64,000 nucleotides of DNA, taken from the NCBI RefSeq assembly GCF_001929375.1, contig NZ_MSGO01000005.1, forward strand, positions 1-64,000. The letters are read 5' to 3'. Position numbers and translations under genes: made by a program. Below are positions 61,350 through 64,000 of the stretch, one piece after another; positions within the stretch are counted from its first letter, which is position 1; each line of letters opens with the position of its first letter. The DNA is from Actinomyces oris (GTDB taxonomy: Bacteria; Actinomycetota; Actinomycetes; Actinomycetales; Actinomycetaceae). Below the pieces are notes generated by a model, which saw only the letters and a list, made by a program, of their open reading frames with translations, made no database searches and was not told the DNA's origin.

Positions 61350-64000
61350 TCAGGCCTGGATCTGCTCGGCGACGGCGCGCAGCGCCTCATCCAGAGCCTG
61401 AGGGTTCTGACCACCGCCCTGGGCCAGGTCGTCCTTGCCACCGCCGCCGCCGCCCAGCACCTGAGCGGCGGTGCGAACCAGGACACCTGCCCGGATGCCC
61501 TTGTCACGGGCACCGGCATTGGTGGCCACCACCACCACCGGACGCGAGCCCAGCACCGCGCCGACGGCGACGACGGCGGGCTCTGCCTCACCGAGCCGGC
61601 TGCGGGCGTCGAGGGCCAGCGAGCGTACGGCGTCGGCGGAGCCGACGGTCCCCAGATCGGCTGAGGCGAGACGGATCCCGCCCAGCCGGACGGCGTCGGA
61701 GACGATGCCTGCGGTGCGTGCGGACAGCGCCGCCTGCTCGGCCGCGGCAAGGCGCTTCTCGGCGTCCTTCAGGCGCGTCATGAGGCTCTCGACCCGCTCG
61801 GGCAGATCCTCGGGACGGCCCCCGACCATGGTGGAGAGCTGGGAGACCAGCGCGTGCTCCTTGGCCTGGTAGCCGTAGGCGCCCTCACCGACGAGGGCGT
61901 CGATGCGGCGCACCCCCGAACCGATCGAGGACTCGCCCAGCACCGCGATGCGGCCGATGTGCCCGGTGCTGGGGACGTGGGTGCCGGCGCACAGCTCCTT
62001 GGACCAGTCACCCCCGATGGAGACGACGCGCACCTCCTTGCCGTACTTCTCCCCGAACAGGGCCATGGCGCCGGCAGCGCGGGCGGCGTCGATGTCCATG
62101 ACCTCATCGGTGACGACCAGGTCCTCCGACAACCTGGCGTTGACCCGCTCCTCAATGCCGGAGATCTGGTCCGAGGCCAGAGCGGAGCCGTGGCGGAAGT
62201 CGAAACGCATGCGGGAGGGGGAGTTCTCGCTGCCGGCCTGGGTGGCGTTGTCGGAGACGATCTCGTGGAGCGCCTTGTGCACCATGTGGGTGGAGGTGTG
62301 GGCACGTGCGATCGCCAGGCGGCGCGCCGAGTCGATCTGGGCGAAGGCCTTCTCCCCCACCGCGATCGTGCCCTCGGTCAGGGTGCCGCGGTGGACGTGC
62401 AGCCCCTTGACGGGGGCCTGGACGTCATCGACCTCGACGGTGCCGCCGTCGGCCAGCCGGATCGTGCCCCGGTCGGCGAGCTGGCCACCCATCTCGGCGT
62501 AGAAGGGGGTGCGGTCCAGGACGACCTCGACCTCGGCCGGGGCGGTGACGACGCTCTGCGGGACGCCGTCGACGAGGATCCCGGCGACGGTGGCCTCGGC
62601 GGAGGACTCGGTGTAGCCCAGGAAGGCCGAGCCGCCACCCATCTCCTTCTCCAGCTCACGGAAGACGCGGATGTCGGCGTGGCCGGTCTTCTTGGCGCGA
62701 GCGTCGGCCCGAGCGCGCTCCTTCTGCTCATTCATGAGGCTGCGGAACGCGCTCTCATCGACGTCGACCCCCTGCTCGGCCGCCATCTCCAGGGTGAGGT
62801 CGATGGGGAAGCCGTAGGTGTCGTGCAGCTCGAAGGCGCTCTTGCCCGACACCAGCGGGCGCCCGGAGCGGCCCGCCTCCTTCTTGGCCGAGGCCACCGC
62901 GGTGTCCAGGATCGTGGTGCCGGCGGCCAGGGTGCGGCGGAAGGCGTCCTCCTCGCCGTAGGCCACCTCGGAGATGGTGCTCCAGCCGGTCTCCAGCTCG
63001 GGGTAGGAGGCCTTCATGGCGTCCTTCGAGACGGTCAGCAGGGTGGGCATGGCGGCCTCGTCGACGCCGAGCAGGCGCATGGAGCGCACGGCCCGGCGGA
63101 TGAGTCGACGCAGGACGTAGCCGCGCCCGTCGTTGCCGGGGCGCACGCCGTCGCAGATGAGCATGAGGGCCGAGCGCACGTGGTCGGCCACGACCCGCAT
63201 GCGCACGTCGTCGTGGTAGGCCTCGCCCGCCTCGGGGCCGGCCGAGCCGCGGCCGTAGACCTTGCCGGAGAGCTCCTCGGCGGCCTTGATGACGGGGAAG
63301 ACCTCGTCGATCTCATACATGTTGGGCTTGTCCTGCATGATGAAGGCCAGGCGCTCCAGACCGGCACCGGTATCGATGGCCGTCTGATCGAGCTTGCCCA
63401 GGAGCTCGAAGTCGTGCCCCTTGCCCTCTCCGCGCAGGAACTCGTCGAAGACGAGGTTCCAGATCTCCAGGAAGCGGTCGCCCTGGGTGTCGACGGCGGG
63501 ACCGCCGTCGGGCCCGTAGGCGGGGCCGCGGTCGTAGTGGATCTCGCAGCAGGAGCCGGCCGGGCCGGGCTGGCCCGTGGACCAGGAGATGTCCTTGAAG
63601 GGAAGCAGCTGGATCCGCTCGGCGGGAACCCCGATCTCCCGGGTCCAGTAGTCGAGGGAGACCTGGTCCTCCTCCCAGATCGTCATCCACAGCCGGTCCC
63701 CGTCCAGACCGTAGCCGCCCTCCTCACGGCTGCCTGTCAGCAGGCCCCAGGCGTAGGAGATGGCCCCCTCCTTGAAGTAGTCGCCGAAGGAGAAGTTGCC
63801 GTTCATCTGGAAGAAGGTGCCGTGGCGCGTCGTGATACCGACATTGTCGATGTCATTGGTGCGGATGCACTTCTGCACCGAGGCGGCCCGGGGCCAGGGG
63901 GCCTCCTCGGTACCCAGGATGTAGGGGATGAAGGGAACCATGCCCGCCACGGTGAACAGGATGGAGGGCTCGGGAGACACCAGGGAGACCGAGGGCCGGA
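61350..64000 (-). CDS. alaS: Alanyl-tRNA synthetase (start beyond window)
   Basis: AlaRS charges tRNA(Ala). About 883 residues are visible; the coding frame runs through the right edge, and only some 20 N-terminal residues seem to be missing (the visible part begins SVSLVSPEPSILFTVAGMVP). The class II core, the editing domain with RAHTSTHMVHKALHEIV and CAGTHVPSTGHIGR zinc-site residues, and the C-Ala domain with VLGGGGGGKDDLAQGGG are all present. It is the first visible gene of the ruvX-mltG-aro operon. Confidence 0.97.
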   Translation of the reverse strand, partial: RPSVSLVSPEPSILFTVAGMVPFIPYILGTEEAPWPRAASVQKCIRTNDIDNVGITTRHGTFFQMNGNFSFGDYFKEGAISYAWGLLTGSREEGGYGLDGDRLWMTIWEEDQVSLDYWTREIGVPAERIQLLPFKDISWSTGQPGPAGSCCEIHYDRGPAYGPDGGPAVDTQGDRFLEIWNLVFDEFLRGEGKGHDFELLGKLDQTAIDTGAGLERLAFIMQDKPNMYEIDEVFPVIKAAEELSGKVYGRGSAGPEAGEAYHDDVRMRVVADHVRSALMLICDGVRPGNDGRGYVLRRLIRRAVRSMRLLGVDEAAMPTLLTVSKDAMKASYPELETGWSTISEVAYGEEDAFRRTLAAGTTILDTAVASAKKEAGRSGRPLVSGKSAFELHDTYGFPIDLTLEMAAEQGVDVDESAFRSLMNEQKERARADARAKKTGHADIRVFRELEKEMGGGSAFLGYTESSAEATVAGILVDGVPQSVVTAPAEVEVVLDRTPFYAEMGGQLADRGTIRLADGGTVEVDDVQAPVKGLHVHRGTLTEGTIAVGEKAFAQIDSARRLAIARAHTSTHMVHKALHEIVSDNATQAGSENSPSRMRFDFRHGSALASDQISGIEERVNARLSEDLVVTDEVMDIDAARAAGAMALFGEKYGKEVRVVSIGGDWSKELCAGTHVPSTGHIGRIAVLGESSIGSGVRRIDALVGEGAYGYQAKEHALVSQLSTMVGGRPEDLPERVESLMTRLKDAEKRLAAAEQAALSARTAGIVSDAVRLGGIRLASADLGTVGSADAVRSLALDARSRLGEAEPAVVAVGAVLGSRPVVVVATNAGARDKGIRAGVLVRTAAQVLGGGGGGKDDLAQGGGQNPQALDEALRAVAEQIQA

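Noticed and set aside
1-64000. CRISPR arrays, tRNA or rRNA genes, prophage
   Set aside because: I saw no regularly spaced repeats, no tRNA-like cloverleaf with TTCGA-type arms in the gaps, no rRNA sequence and no phage genes. A covariance-model scan would be needed to exclude small RNAs fully.

Overview
The window looks like chromosome from a high-GC Gram-positive actinobacterium, most likely Actinomycetaceae (an oral Actinomyces or a close relative). The reasons are strong GC bias, frequent GTG starts, a 3150-residue type I fatty acid synthase, the actinobacterial integration host factor, a helicase-degenerate PriA, and an arginine deiminase operon. This genus call is inference from gene content; no 16S gene is present.

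Most of the window is a housekeeping backbone read on the minus strand. From the right edge inward it runs alaS, ruvX, mltG, aroE, aroC, aroKB, an aroK-like gene, efp, nusB; then pyrR, pyrB, pyrC, carA, carB, pyrF; then mihF, gmk, rpoZ, coaBC, metK, priA; then fmt, rsmB, rpe. hisE and hisG follow at the far left on the plus strand. Many neighbours overlap by 1 to 8 bases, so these are tight operons for shikimate/chorismate synthesis, pyrimidine synthesis (with a PyrR-type RNA site in the leader), and cofactor/translation functions.

The backbone is interrupted in three places. (1) 49076-53545, between nusB and pyrR: a secreted family 16 glycoside hydrolase, three tandem paralogous membrane proteins of unknown function, a frameshifted IS982-like element with 28-bp inverted ends and a CTAG target duplication, and a 60-bp remnant of nusB that records how the paralogues were duplicated. 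(2) 24636-33831, between priA and fmt: a HAD phosphatase and a plus-strand arginine island (arcA, arcB, arcC, an AGAT-type amidinotransferase, a DMT transporter, an MHS-type MFS transporter, a TetR regulator), with twin palindromic operators before arcA. (3) 1873-20909, between rpe and hisG: the accBC-accD-fas-acpS lipid cluster, a PutP sodium/proline symporter, a glycerate kinase, and a riboflavin-uptake-type ABC module (ribX, ribY) behind an FMN riboswitch.

Functionally, accBC/accD make malonyl-CoA for Fas, whose carrier domain is activated by AcpS. The arc genes turn arginine into ornithine, ammonia, CO2 and ATP, while the adjacent amidinotransferase could turn arginine plus glycine into ornithine and guanidinoacetate. 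The FMN riboswitch suggests flavin import. No tRNA, rRNA or CRISPR array was recognised. The alaS gene runs off the right edge.
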